A stretch of DNA of 64,000 nucleotides, from assembly GCA_045644325.1 (NCBI GenBank), contig JAZRGT010000010.1, forward strand, positions 1-64,000. The letters run 5' to 3'. The notes beneath the pieces are model-generated. The model saw only the letters and a program-made list of their open reading frames with translations. It searched no databases and was not told the origin of the DNA. Source of the DNA: CAG-390 sp045644325. Its GTDB lineage: Bacteria; Bacillota; Clostridia; Oscillospirales; CAG-272. The translations under genes and the position numbers were made by a program. Shown one piece after another: positions 16,043 through 25,311 of the stretch (within the stretch, counting starts at the first letter, position 1; the number at the start of each line of letters is the position of its first letter).

Positions 16043-16772
16043 ATCCCATTGCCCTTATGGAATCTATAACGTCGCCAAGCACCGCCGCATTTGTTGCAGA
16101 AGTGGGATGCAATAATATCACCGCTCCATCGTGCACGTTGTCCAAAATCTTTTTCTTGGCGTATTCCGGAGTTGGTTGCGAATTATTATCCCAATCTGCG
16201 TAAGCAAAGCTCCAAAAGACGGTTTTATATCCGAGATCCCGAATCGTTTTCAAATTGCTTTCGCTGAAGGTTCCCTCTGGTGGTCGGAAATACGGTGAAA
16301 GCTGCTTCTTAGTTAATTCGAAATACGCATCAGACAATATATCAAGCTCTGCTTTGAAGATATCGGGATCTGAAATCTTGCTCATGTTTTTGTGATGCGC
16401 AGTATGGTTGCATACAAGATGACCTTCGTCACTCATTCTTTTAACCAGATCGGGATTAGCATCAATCAGATTCAAAAGAATAAAGAATGCTCCCTTTACA
16501 TTCTTGCTTTTAAGAACGTCAAGGATTTTTTCCACGTTTCCGTTTTCGTATCCTGCATCAAAAGTAAGATACACCTTCTTGCCCCCCGACCGGTCGAGCC
16601 AAATGCATGGATAATTTTCTATAAATCCGAATTCAGCGGGCAATGGAGGCTGTAAATTATCTTTTACTCTTTTGCAGTACCAAGAATATGAATTATCAGC
16701 TGCTATCATATTGATTGGCATCAAGAGTGAAAGCATACATATTGCTAAAACAAATATATAAATTCTTTTCAA
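15993..16772 (-). CDS. pdaA: Delta-lactam-biosynthetic de-N-acetylase PdaA-like
   Basis: Exported polysaccharide deacetylase of 259 residues; PdaA removes acetyl groups from muramic acid so that muramic delta-lactam can form in the spore cortex. A signal peptide occupies residues 1-24. Features typical of PdaA are SWYCKRVKDNLQPPLP near 30, the modified motif 1 YLTFDAGYENGN (67-78, DAGY rather than DDGP), HLVCNHTAHH near 118, RPPEGTFSE near 163 and VFWSFAYADWDN near 184. The start is TTG at 16770-16772 with AGGAG 8 bases upstream. A CATAATTA sequence (16805-16798, minus) resembles sigma-F/G -10 boxes; that is weak evidence. Confidence 0.9.
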   Translation of the reverse strand: MKRIYIFVLAICMLSLLMPINMIAADNSYSWYCKRVKDNLQPPLPAEFGFIENYPCIWLDRSGGKKVYLTFDAGYENGNVEKILDVLKSKNVKGAFFILLNLIDANPDLVKRMSDEGHLVCNHTAHHKNMSKISDPDIFKAELDILSDAYFELTKKQLSPYFRPPEGTFSESNLKTIRDLGYKTVFWSFAYADWDNNSQPTPEYAKKKILDNVHDGAVILLHPTSATNAAVLGDVIDSIRAMGYEFGILDEITCQNNNG

Positions 16773-16854
16773 TTTTTTACTCCTTTCGTTGATTTCATAA
16801 TTATGATACCCGCTAAAATATTTTTGAAGCGAAGAAATTTTCGGATAAAATTAT

Positions 16855-16885
16855 AGCTCCCGACACCATAATAGAGTCGGGAGCT
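16855..16885 (-). terminator. Intrinsic terminator of the polC-distal gene
   Basis: Perfect 10-base arms AGCTCCCGAC/GTCGGGAGCT around an 11-base loop, followed on the minus strand by ATAATTTTAT. It closes the long reverse block that begins at rpsB/pyrH. Confidence 0.8.
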
Positions 16886-16891
16886 TTGATT

Positions 16892-18655
16892 TTATTTTGA
16901 TAATTTTACGTCAATGTAAATCGGACAATGGTCGGATGCATCAATTACGTAATCCTGAGTCAATGTGTTATAGAAAAGAACCTTGGGCTGAGTTTCTTTT
17001 GAGAAAGTAATATGGTCAATCGACTCATAAGTACCTGTACTTACGCTTTGGAAAAGTGTGTGGTAAGTTTTACAAGCAAGCTTGATCTCCTTCGCGCTTG
17101 TCTTTGCATCAACAAAACCGGATTTATCAATAAAGGACTTGTACTCAGAGGTACTCTCAGATGCATTATAGTCTCCGCAAACAAATACGTCTGCGTTGTA
17201 CTTCTTGCCCATACTGAGTGCAAGCTCTGCCATTTCTTCTGCCTGGATCATTCTGTTGTTCTGACGTTCGGCACCAACATCCCAGTGAGTACTGAATACG
17301 ATATATCTTTCGCCGGATGAAATTGACTCAAAAACTCCCCAAACGATAGAACGGAGTCTTTGCGAATTACCTACAGAATATAAATGGATTCCTTCTTCAA
17401 TGAGCTTGGTTGTTGATTTATTGTAAATCAATGTTGTATAAGTACCTGAGCCCGAAGGGATCTTTTTGCGAGTAAACTGATATACCTCTCCAACATATTC
17501 CTGAAGAATCGGATACCAAGCATTCGACACCTCCTGAAGAGCTGCTACATCGGGAAGGTAGTTTAAAAGGATTGAAGAAACACGAACATCTCTACCCTCC
17601 ATAACAGCTGCCGCATCCCATTCCTCTGACAAAATATTAAATGACATTATTCTCGTATCAGCACCTTCAGCTAATTTAGAATCATCACCTGCGGAGAATG
17701 CATTGAACTGATTTACTTGATTTGCAAGGAGATTCAAGGATACGATATTACCGGTTCGGATATACTTTTCAGTGAAGTAATCGGTAGCTGTTTTGACAGC
17801 AGATTCACTTGCAGCACCAATGAGAATAGAAGTATCAGAGGTCGCTATTACGTAACTCATACCGTTCAGCTTGCGATAATTATAATCAAATCTCGAAGGA
17901 TCCGAAAGTACTCCTACGATTATTTCATGCTCGGCTTTAGGTGCAGTTTCAGGAACCGCTTCTATAACGATATCGTAATTCTTCTTGATGGCTTTTGCGA
18001 TGTTTTCGGCGTATTTTTTATACTTGCCATTCTTATCGTAAACGATCTTGAATTCCGATAACTTAGAAATATCCGACATGATGTGCTCTTCGTTTATTCT
18101 ATGAACAAAGTTTCCGCCGGTATACACCAACTGCTCCGCTCCGGATTCAGCATCAGTTCTGAGCTCAAGGTGTTCTACAAAATAGTCAATACCGATCTTA
18201 AGATCAGCATAATCGGGAGCAACTATAACGATCTTATTGTTATCGCAGATCTGTACGGCACAGTCACCGATACCCATTTTATTTGCATCTAAAACCTCCT
18301 GCGTTGCTTCTCGTGAAGTAAGTCCGATTATGATCTCAGATGCATCAGCGGGAGGCGCAAATTGAGGAGCTGTCCAATCAGATGCGATAACAAACGAAGC
18401 TTTGTAGGTGTCGTTCAATGTATTTCTGAAACCAATAAGAAGAGAAACCTCTTCATCGAAAGCATCAATATATCTGATCAAGCTGTAAATCGGATCTCCG
18501 TTAATCGCTATTACAACGTCATCCTGCGGTTCGATCTCCGCAGTTGTATCAGGAGCAGAAGTATCGTCGCTCAGCTGTTCACTATTGCAGGAAGAAAAAG
18601 CAATCGCGTTGAAAAGCAATATCGTAATCAAAAATACGCTCAAGAACTTCTTCAT
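16892..18655 (-). CDS. Lipoprotein with C-terminal endonuclease/exonuclease/phosphatase domain
   Basis: A predicted lipoprotein of 587 residues. A signal peptide (1-19) ends in FSSC with lipidation at Cys23, followed by a Ser/Thr/Asp-rich linker. The first half contains two similar alpha/beta units, one starting EIIIGLTSRE near 108 and the other EIIVGVLSDPSR near 248, each ending in a DYFVE/DYFTE helix. The C-terminal EEP domain (about 337-587) shows IMSFNIL, LQEV, FSTHWDV, CGDYNA and SDHCPIYIDV, which carry the usual Asn, Glu, His, Asp and His ligands. It begins 16 bases after polC with GGAGG 8 bases before the ATG. The substrate is unknown; exported DNA, RNA or phospholipid head groups are possible. 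Confidence 0.8.
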   Translation of the reverse strand: MKKFLSVFLITILLFNAIAFSSCNSEQLSDDTSAPDTTAEIEPQDDVVIAINGDPIYSLIRYIDAFDEEVSLLIGFRNTLNDTYKASFVIASDWTAPQFAPPADASEIIIGLTSREATQEVLDANKMGIGDCAVQICDNNKIVIVAPDYADLKIGIDYFVEHLELRTDAESGAEQLVYTGGNFVHRINEEHIMSDISKLSEFKIVYDKNGKYKKYAENIAKAIKKNYDIVIEAVPETAPKAEHEIIVGVLSDPSRFDYNYRKLNGMSYVIATSDTSILIGAASESAVKTATDYFTEKYIRTGNIVSLNLLANQVNQFNAFSAGDDSKLAEGADTRIMSFNILSEEWDAAAVMEGRDVRVSSILLNYLPDVAALQEVSNAWYPILQEYVGEVYQFTRKKIPSGSGTYTTLIYNKSTTKLIEEGIHLYSVGNSQRLRSIVWGVFESISSGERYIVFSTHWDVGAERQNNRMIQAEEMAELALSMGKKYNADVFVCGDYNASESTSEYKSFIDKSGFVDAKTSAKEIKLACKTYHTLFQSVSTGTYESIDHITFSKETQPKVLFYNTLTQDYVIDASDHCPIYIDVKLSK

Positions 18656-18671
18656 TATTAGAGCCTCCAAA

Positions 18672-21600
18672 TTATATAATATCAAAAAGTGAAATCTGAT
18701 CAGTTTCACTCAAACCGTCAAGTACTCCGTTTGCGCGCAAAGTGTCAATAACTCCTTTATTAGCCTTTCCGCGAAGCTTCAAGTCCTCAACCGAGAAGAA
18801 AGGATCTTCATCACGAGCCGCAGTGATATTCAGCGCAGCATTCAAACCAAGTCCCGGAAGCGCAATAAAAGGCATTCTGATGCAGCCGTTCTCAGGCAAG
18901 AATTCTCTTGCGTGAGAATATTTAAGATGAACAGGGAGGAACCTCACGCCTCTGAGCATAGCTTCGTGTGCAAACTGAAGTGCACCGAAGGTTTCTTTGT
19001 CCTTGGGAGAGGCTTCTTTTCCGAGTTTATCTATTTCGTGCATTTTCTTGTAGACGTAATCTCTTCCCTGCCCGACTATTGTACCGTCAAAGCCGTCGGG
19101 AGCTACAGAGAGGATCGCGCAGTAAAACGCAACGGGTTCGTGAACCTTATACCACGCAAGTCGGATCGCTGACATAACATAAGCCGCCGCATGTGCCTTC
19201 GGGAACATATATTTGATCTTCTTACAAGACTTGATATACCATTCGGGAACGTTATGCGCAAGCATATCAGCCTCCCATTCGGGAGTAAGTCCTTTACCCT
19301 TACGCACGCTTTCCATTATCTTAAACGAAGTAAGATTTTCCATACCGTATCTGATAAGGTCAAGCATAATACCGTCACGCGTACCGATAACCTTAGATAT
19401 ATCACAAATACCGTCCTTAATAAGATCTTGCGCGTTACCAAGCCAAACGTCTGTGCCGTGAGTAAGTCCCGAGATCTGCATAAGGTCTGCAAAGTTCTTA
19501 GGCTTGGCGTCAACAAGTACGCCCTGAATGAAGTTAGTACCAAACTCGGGGAGTCCGAGTGTTCCTACCATAAGTCCAAGAAGCTTGGTCTCACGATCTG
19601 AACGGTCCATTTGGGGAATTCCGAGTGGCTCTGTCGACTCGAATAGCTCATAGATGCTTCGGTCGTTCATCGCAACCTGATCGATCATAATACCGCTGTA
19701 CTTTTCGAGATACTTATACTTCGTCGGAATATCGTGTCCAAGCTCGTCAAGCTTAAGTATCGTATCGTGCAAATATGAAAATGCAAAGTGAGTCGTTACA
19801 ATATCCGATTTAGGGTCATCTGCAGGGTGCTGGACGGGAGTAAAATCATATACCTCGCGGTCTCGCGGTACAACTATGATACCGCCGGGGTGCTGTCCTG
19901 TGGTACGTTTTACACCAACACAACCGTTAATTATACGGTCTACCTCCGCACGGCAAAGCTGCTGCCCCTTTCCCTCAAAATATTTCATAACGAATCCGAA
20001 AGCAGTCTTATCGGCAAGTGTTCCAATAGTTCCCGCCTTAAACACGTTTTCGGCGCCGAACAGTTCCTCGGTGAATTTATGCACTTTGCCTTGGACTTCG
20101 CCCGAGAAATTCAGGTCAATATCGGGAGACTTGTCACCCTTGAAGCCGAGGAACGTCTCGAAAGGTATATCCTGACCGTCTTGTTCGAGGGGGGAACCGC
20201 ACACGGGGCAGGTTCTCGACGGCATATCGAATCCCGAACCCGCATTCAAGGGGTTGGAGAAATCATTATACTGACATTTCTTGCAATAATAATGCGGCGG
20301 AAGAGGGTTAACCTCAGAAATACCCGCCATGGTAGCAACAAAGGATGAACCTACCGATCCTCTTGAACCAACAAGATATCCCTGACTTTCGCTGTAATGA
20401 ACGAGTCTTTCTGCAATTACATAAAGCACCGCATAACCGTTTGAAATAATAGAGTTCAGCTCGATTTCAAGTCGGTTTTTAACGAGATCGGGCAGATTCT
20501 CTCCGTACATAGATCGAGCGCGAGTCCAACATTTGTCTCGAAGCTCCTCTTCAGCACCTTCAAGGTGAGGAGGATAAGAGCCTTCGGGAATCGGACGTAT
20601 ATACTCAATCAAATCTGCTATTTCGTTTGTATTTTTTACTACAATCTCAAATGCTTTTTCTTCTCCGAGATAAGAAAATTCATCAAGCATTTCGTCGGTA
20701 GTTCGCATATAAATGGGAGTAGGCTTGTCCGCATCCTTAAACTTCAATCCAGCAAGAAGGATGCGCCTATAAAGCTCATCCTCGGGATTAATGAAGTGAG
20801 CATCCGAGGTAGCTACGACGGGCTTATTAAGCTTTTCACCAAGTGCGACGATACGTCTGTTGATATTTCTCAACGCCTCATTATCGGGAAGCTTGCCTTC
20901 AGCTACGAGATATTGATCATTTCCGATCGGCTGAACCTCGAGATAATCATAATAAGACGCGATCTCCTCGATCTCGGTTTCGCCCTTATTATCAAGAATC
21001 GCGCTGTAAAGCTCACCCGCAGAACAAGCAGAACCGATTATAAGACCTTCGCGGTATTTGTCAAGCTGTGATTTGGGAATACGCGGATAACGGCGGTAAT
21101 AATCAAGGAAGCCCATAGAAATCAGCTTATAAAGATTTTTAAGTCCAACAAGGTTCTTTACAAGTATGATCATATGATGAGTTTCGAGCTTCAGCGGGTC
21201 TGCGTTGATTTGAATATCTCTGACGAGATGTGAGAATTCAAAGATATCAAACTGCTGCATCTTCTTGACCATTGCAAAATAGATCATAGTCAGCATTTCT
21301 GCATCATCGACCGCGCGATGATGATTGAAATGACCGAGATCATAATATTTGGCAAGAACATCAAGCTTGTGCGATTTAAGATCACTATTTAAAAATCTTG
21401 AAAGCCCAACCGTATCAAGATACGGGGAATCAAATTTGATACCAAGCTTGTTCGCCGCCGCTCTTACGAAACCGACGTCAAAATCTGCGTTATGAGCAAT
21501 AAGAAGTGCACCTTCGGCAAAAGCAAGAAATTCAGGAAGAACCTCGTTGATTTTGCGCGCATCCTTTACGTCATCATTAGTGATTGAAGTCAGCTTCGTG

Positions 21601-23168
21601 ATCTCTTCTGAAATAAGAGAATCTGGCTTTACGAAAGAGGAAAATCTGTCAACAATCTCACCGTTTTTAACCTTTACTGCACCGAACTCAATAATTTCAC
21701 AAGTAGCATTGGAAAGGCCCGTTGTCTCAAGGTCGAATATTACAAGATTATCATCAACAGCGCCGTTAAATTTGCCGTAAAGCGGGCTGACACTATCGTT
21801 TACAAAGTACGCTTCGAGTCCGTAAATAACCTTAAAGCGTTCTTCGCCTTCCTGACGCTTGGTGAAATTATACATTTTATCAAGCGTTATCATTGCATCA
21901 GGAAAGCCTTGTACGTTACCGTGGTCAGTTATGGCAACAGCCTTATGTCCCCAAGCAACCGCTGTTTTTACGGCTACGTCAGACGGGATCAAGGCATCCA
22001 TCGCTGACATATTTGTGTGCAGATGAAGCTCCACTCGCTTTTGCTCTGCTGTGTCTTTTCTCTTCTCTTTCGAGATCTTAGAGACAGCTTGAGGAATAAT
22101 TATAATATCACCCGATTTGTAATCCTTCTTAACGCTGCCGTAAACGGCAATGCACATTCCCGAAGAAACCAAGCCTGACAATTCCTTGCAGTCTTCATCA
22201 TCCTTACTTTCGATTTTAACAGTAAGGGAAGCGTTTCCGTCAAAAAGACCAAATGAGAAGTACCATTTTCTGTCTCCGAATTTAGCCTGATCGTGCTCGG
22301 TATTTGAAACGGTGCCTATAACACATAAGGTCGCACCTTGATTTCTGATAGAAGAGACAGAGATCGGTACAAGATCAAATTCGTCGCCCCAGATAAGCTC
22401 AGGCGAGGAAATATCGTAAACCGCACTACCAATCTTACACTTTCCGTTATCTATATAAGCAATGCAATCTTCGTCAAATACAGACCAGATACGTTTCAAG
22501 TCCTTAACCTCTTCTGTTTTGGAAGATTCTTTTTCTGAAACAGTATCAGCTTTTTTGCCATTGCTTTCCTGCTCCGCTGCTCTGTTTGCCATCATTTTAT
22601 CGTACTCAGCAAGCGAAGCGCGGCACTGTTCATTAAGATCCTCGATAAATCTCTTATGCTCATCGCTTTCAAAATACGGAACATAATCTTCCATTTCGCA
22701 GATAGCGACTTGCATCCTTATTCCAAATTCACGGAATATAATATCCTCGATAACTCTTTGCACTTTACCTGCGGTAAGGAAGTCAACACCGTTGGAATTA
22801 AACGGAATAGAAAAAGACAGAGAGTTGTTTGAAAGCGTATAATCGCAGTTGACAAAAAATCCCTTTGTGATTTCACCGATCTTTTCCGTTTCGATAATAA
22901 TTTGCGGAATGTAATCATAAGTGAAAAGATCTTTAGGATATCGAGGAACAAATCTTACGAAATATTCGCCGTTATACGCTTCCCGTATTTTTTCCTCCGC
23001 TTCATAAAGAACCCGTCTCGAAATGATACGTGTTAGCGAAACCTCGATTTCAAAAGCATTATCGCGTTTATTGGATTTTTTAACACAATACTCCGTTGCT
23101 TCATCAAAAAAAGCTTTGACCTCAGACCCCGGAGTATATTTACTGAATAATTGAGTTAAGGTTTTCAT
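18672..23168 (-). CDS. polC: DNA polymerase III alpha subunit, PolC type
   Basis: The main replicative polymerase of low-GC Gram-positives, with built-in 3'-5' proofreading. At 1498 residues it is a full PolC. Domain order: N-terminal tau-interacting region (1-200), OB fold (about 250-355), split PHP domain (HLHTNMSAMDA near 382, AITDHGN near 407), DEDDh exonuclease (FDLETTGLS near 475, HNADFDVGF near 559), the rest of PHP, a zinc-binding CKKC...CPVC (near 983-1013), polymerase palm with SPDIDLNFSGE near 1040, and HhH/C-terminal domains. The start lies 5 bases after ispG with only a weak ribosome binding site, suggesting coupled translation. Confidence 0.98.
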   Translation of the reverse strand: MKTLTQLFSKYTPGSEVKAFFDEATEYCVKKSNKRDNAFEIEVSLTRIISRRVLYEAEEKIREAYNGEYFVRFVPRYPKDLFTYDYIPQIIIETEKIGEITKGFFVNCDYTLSNNSLSFSIPFNSNGVDFLTAGKVQRVIEDIIFREFGIRMQVAICEMEDYVPYFESDEHKRFIEDLNEQCRASLAEYDKMMANRAAEQESNGKKADTVSEKESSKTEEVKDLKRIWSVFDEDCIAYIDNGKCKIGSAVYDISSPELIWGDEFDLVPISVSSIRNQGATLCVIGTVSNTEHDQAKFGDRKWYFSFGLFDGNASLTVKIESKDDEDCKELSGLVSSGMCIAVYGSVKKDYKSGDIIIIPQAVSKISKEKRKDTAEQKRVELHLHTNMSAMDALIPSDVAVKTAVAWGHKAVAITDHGNVQGFPDAMITLDKMYNFTKRQEGEERFKVIYGLEAYFVNDSVSPLYGKFNGAVDDNLVIFDLETTGLSNATCEIIEFGAVKVKNGEIVDRFSSFVKPDSLISEEITKLTSITNDDVKDARKINEVLPEFLAFAEGALLIAHNADFDVGFVRAAANKLGIKFDSPYLDTVGLSRFLNSDLKSHKLDVLAKYYDLGHFNHHRAVDDAEMLTMIYFAMVKKMQQFDIFEFSHLVRDIQINADPLKLETHHMIILVKNLVGLKNLYKLISMGFLDYYRRYPRIPKSQLDKYREGLIIGSACSAGELYSAILDNKGETEIEEIASYYDYLEVQPIGNDQYLVAEGKLPDNEALRNINRRIVALGEKLNKPVVATSDAHFINPEDELYRRILLAGLKFKDADKPTPIYMRTTDEMLDEFSYLGEEKAFEIVVKNTNEIADLIEYIRPIPEGSYPPHLEGAEEELRDKCWTRARSMYGENLPDLVKNRLEIELNSIISNGYAVLYVIAERLVHYSESQGYLVGSRGSVGSSFVATMAGISEVNPLPPHYYCKKCQYNDFSNPLNAGSGFDMPSRTCPVCGSPLEQDGQDIPFETFLGFKGDKSPDIDLNFSGEVQGKVHKFTEELFGAENVFKAGTIGTLADKTAFGFVMKYFEGKGQQLCRAEVDRIINGCVGVKRTTGQHPGGIIVVPRDREVYDFTPVQHPADDPKSDIVTTHFAFSYLHDTILKLDELGHDIPTKYKYLEKYSGIMIDQVAMNDRSIYELFESTEPLGIPQMDRSDRETKLLGLMVGTLGLPEFGTNFIQGVLVDAKPKNFADLMQISGLTHGTDVWLGNAQDLIKDGICDISKVIGTRDGIMLDLIRYGMENLTSFKIMESVRKGKGLTPEWEADMLAHNVPEWYIKSCKKIKYMFPKAHAAAYVMSAIRLAWYKVHEPVAFYCAILSVAPDGFDGTIVGQGRDYVYKKMHEIDKLGKEASPKDKETFGALQFAHEAMLRGVRFLPVHLKYSHAREFLPENGCIRMPFIALPGLGLNAALNITAARDEDPFFSVEDLKLRGKANKGVIDTLRANGVLDGLSETDQISLFDII

Positions 23169-23173
23169 TGTAC

Positions 23174-24244
23174 TTATTTATATTCGTCTTTAATATAAGA
23201 TATCAAAGCCGACACTATATTATTTTCATCGATTTTTTTAATGATTTCGCCTTTTCTGAAGAGCAGCGCTTCTCCCTTTCCGCCCGCAATGCCAATATCG
23301 GCTTCGCGCGCTTCGCCCGGGCCGTTAACAACACAACCCATCAGTGCAACCTTGATCGGGATATCGGTCAGACCTTCAGATTTAGCGGCTGCTTCAAAGC
23401 TGTTTACCAAAGAGCACAAATCAATCTTAGTTCTGCCACAGGTGGGACAAGAAACGATATCCATACCGACGTGTCCTTCACAATTAAGGGAACGCAAAAT
23501 ATCCTTGGCTGCATAAACCTCTGCTTCGGGATCCTCGGTCAAAGAAATTCTTACAGTATCTCCGATTCCGAGGTGAACAAGTGTCGCAATTGCCTCTGCG
23601 TTCTTGATTATGCCCATCCTGCTGCTTCCGGCTTCGGTAACTCCCATGTGTATGGGATAATTACAGTGCTCAGAAACGTATTTACACGCTTCGATCGCAT
23701 TGGGAACGACAGAAGATTTTACAGAAATAACAATATCGTCGAAACCATAACGGTTAAGCAGCTTAATATGCCCTTGAGCGCTTTCAAAAAGAGCCTCGGG
23801 CGTAGGTGCTCCGTATTTATGCAGTAATTCCTTTTCAAGAGACCCCCCGTTCACACCTATCCTTATAGGTATCCCCTTTGAAGAACAAGCACGCGCAACT
23901 TGGGCAACGCGGCTTTCGTCTCCGATGTTTCCGGGATTGATGCGAATTTTATCAACACCGCATTCAACGGCGCGGAGTGCGATCTTGTAATCAAAATGAA
24001 TATCCGCTACGAGAGGGATATCAGCTCTGCGCTCTTTTATATAGGCGATAATATCAGCCGCCTCAACCGTCGGGATAGCAATTCTGACAATATCGCATCC
24101 TGCCTTACGCAGTCGTTCTGTCTGCGCAAGAGTTGCTTCTTTATCCAAGGTATCTGTGTTGGTCATGGATTGGATGGAAATGCGCGATCCACCACCGATT
24201 GAAACGTTGCCTACCTTCACAGATTTTGTAATTTTACGTTCCAT
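23174..24244 (-). CDS. ispG: (E)-4-hydroxy-3-methylbut-2-enyl-diphosphate synthase
   Basis: The [4Fe-4S] enzyme of the MEP isoprenoid pathway that converts methylerythritol cyclodiphosphate to HMBPP, using reduced ferredoxin or flavodoxin. The 356 residues match the bacterial single-domain form. The cluster cysteines are visible in SCPTCGRTKIDLC near 263-274 and in GCVVNGPGEAREADIG near 306. The N-terminal TIM-barrel opens with GGGSRISIQSMTNTDT. AGGAG lies 7 bases before the ATG. It sits between rseP and polC in a reverse block that also contains dxr, another enzyme of the same pathway. Confidence 0.97.
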   Translation of the reverse strand: MERKITKSVKVGNVSIGGGSRISIQSMTNTDTLDKEATLAQTERLRKAGCDIVRIAIPTVEAADIIAYIKERRADIPLVADIHFDYKIALRAVECGVDKIRINPGNIGDESRVAQVARACSSKGIPIRIGVNGGSLEKELLHKYGAPTPEALFESAQGHIKLLNRYGFDDIVISVKSSVVPNAIEACKYVSEHCNYPIHMGVTEAGSSRMGIIKNAEAIATLVHLGIGDTVRISLTEDPEAEVYAAKDILRSLNCEGHVGMDIVSCPTCGRTKIDLCSLVNSFEAAAKSEGLTDIPIKVALMGCVVNGPGEAREADIGIAGGKGEALLFRKGEIIKKIDENNIVSALISYIKDEYK

Positions 24245-24265
24245 TATTTTACTCCTGAAATTCTA

Positions 24266-25300
24266 TCAGAACAGTTTAAAAATATCCTTAAAGGTAATCA
24301 AGATCATAAATGCCATAAGGATAAAGAGTCCCGCAGCATTAATATAAGCTTCTACGGTTTTATTAACAGGCTTGCGAGTGATTGCTTCCCAAAGAAGGAA
24401 CATCATTCTTCCGCCATCAAGCGCGGGAAGAGGCAGAAGGTTCATTACTCCGAGATTGACTGAAATAATTACCCATAGATATAAAAGGCTTTCCCAACCC
24501 GCTGAAATCGCAGAACCTACAAGCTCTGTCATACCAATCGGTCCGGAAATTGCATCTAAACCGAAGCGACCGCCTATCAGATCTGCGAGCGAATCCCACA
24601 CCATTTTTGCGGTAGAGTAAGTTCTCCAAAATGTATGGGATATAATAATTCCAAAATTGCGATCAGCTTCTGAAATGCCATAGAACAGCATATCATAGTT
24701 TCCTAAAGTAACGCCGCTTTCTTCTATAGTGGGAAAGACAACGTCCTCAAGCACGATTTTTTTACCGTCGCGGATAACGGTTAAGTCAATCGGTTTGTCA
24801 CCCTGATAGGTGATCTCATAAACTACTTCATTACCCGTGTGAGTCTTCACTCCCTCGACTGCAACGATTTTATCATCGATCTGCAAACCGTAGTTCAAAC
24901 TTGTTGCATTATCCAAAAATGAAGCAACAATGTTGGTCGCGGGTCCGGTTAAAGCCACCAAAACAAGCATGCCTAAGAAACCGACAATAATATTCGTTAC
25001 GGGGCCCGCAAAGACTGTAGTTATTCTTCTCCATACGTTCTTGTTACAAAAAGCATTCGGATCTTCAGAGGCTTCATCCTCTCCCGCCATGCTGACAAAT
25101 CCGCCTATCGGTAAAGCACGGATAGAATATTTAATTCCAGATTTTTTGGACTCAAAGGAAAATATCTTCGGTCCCATACCGATTGAAAATTCGTTTACAG
25201 TTATATTGTTCAGTCTTGCAACGAGGAAATGTCCACCCTCATGCAGGAATACCAAAACACTGAGTAAAAGTAAAGTAAGCAACAGATATAAAAATATCAT
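24266..25300 (-). CDS. rseP: Site-2 protease, RseP/RasP family
   Basis: Intramembrane zinc metalloprotease that cuts transmembrane anchors and signal-peptide remnants within the membrane. The 344-residue protein has the active site HEGGH (residues 20-24) in its first transmembrane helix, a PDZ domain near 115-190 and the second active-site motif NLLPLPALDGGR near 290-301 in a later helix. GAGG precedes the ATG. The dxr-rseP-ispG neighbourhood is conserved in Firmicutes. No sigma/anti-sigma pair is seen here, so the substrate is open. Confidence 0.95.
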   Translation of the reverse strand: MIFLYLLLTLLLLSVLVFLHEGGHFLVARLNNITVNEFSIGMGPKIFSFESKKSGIKYSIRALPIGGFVSMAGEDEASEDPNAFCNKNVWRRITTVFAGPVTNIIVGFLGMLVLVALTGPATNIVASFLDNATSLNYGLQIDDKIVAVEGVKTHTGNEVVYEITYQGDKPIDLTVIRDGKKIVLEDVVFPTIEESGVTLGNYDMLFYGISEADRNFGIIISHTFWRTYSTAKMVWDSLADLIGGRFGLDAISGPIGMTELVGSAISAGWESLLYLWVIISVNLGVMNLLPLPALDGGRMMFLLWEAITRKPVNKTVEAYINAAGLFILMAFMILITFKDIFKLF

Positions 25301-25311
25301 AAATTACAACC

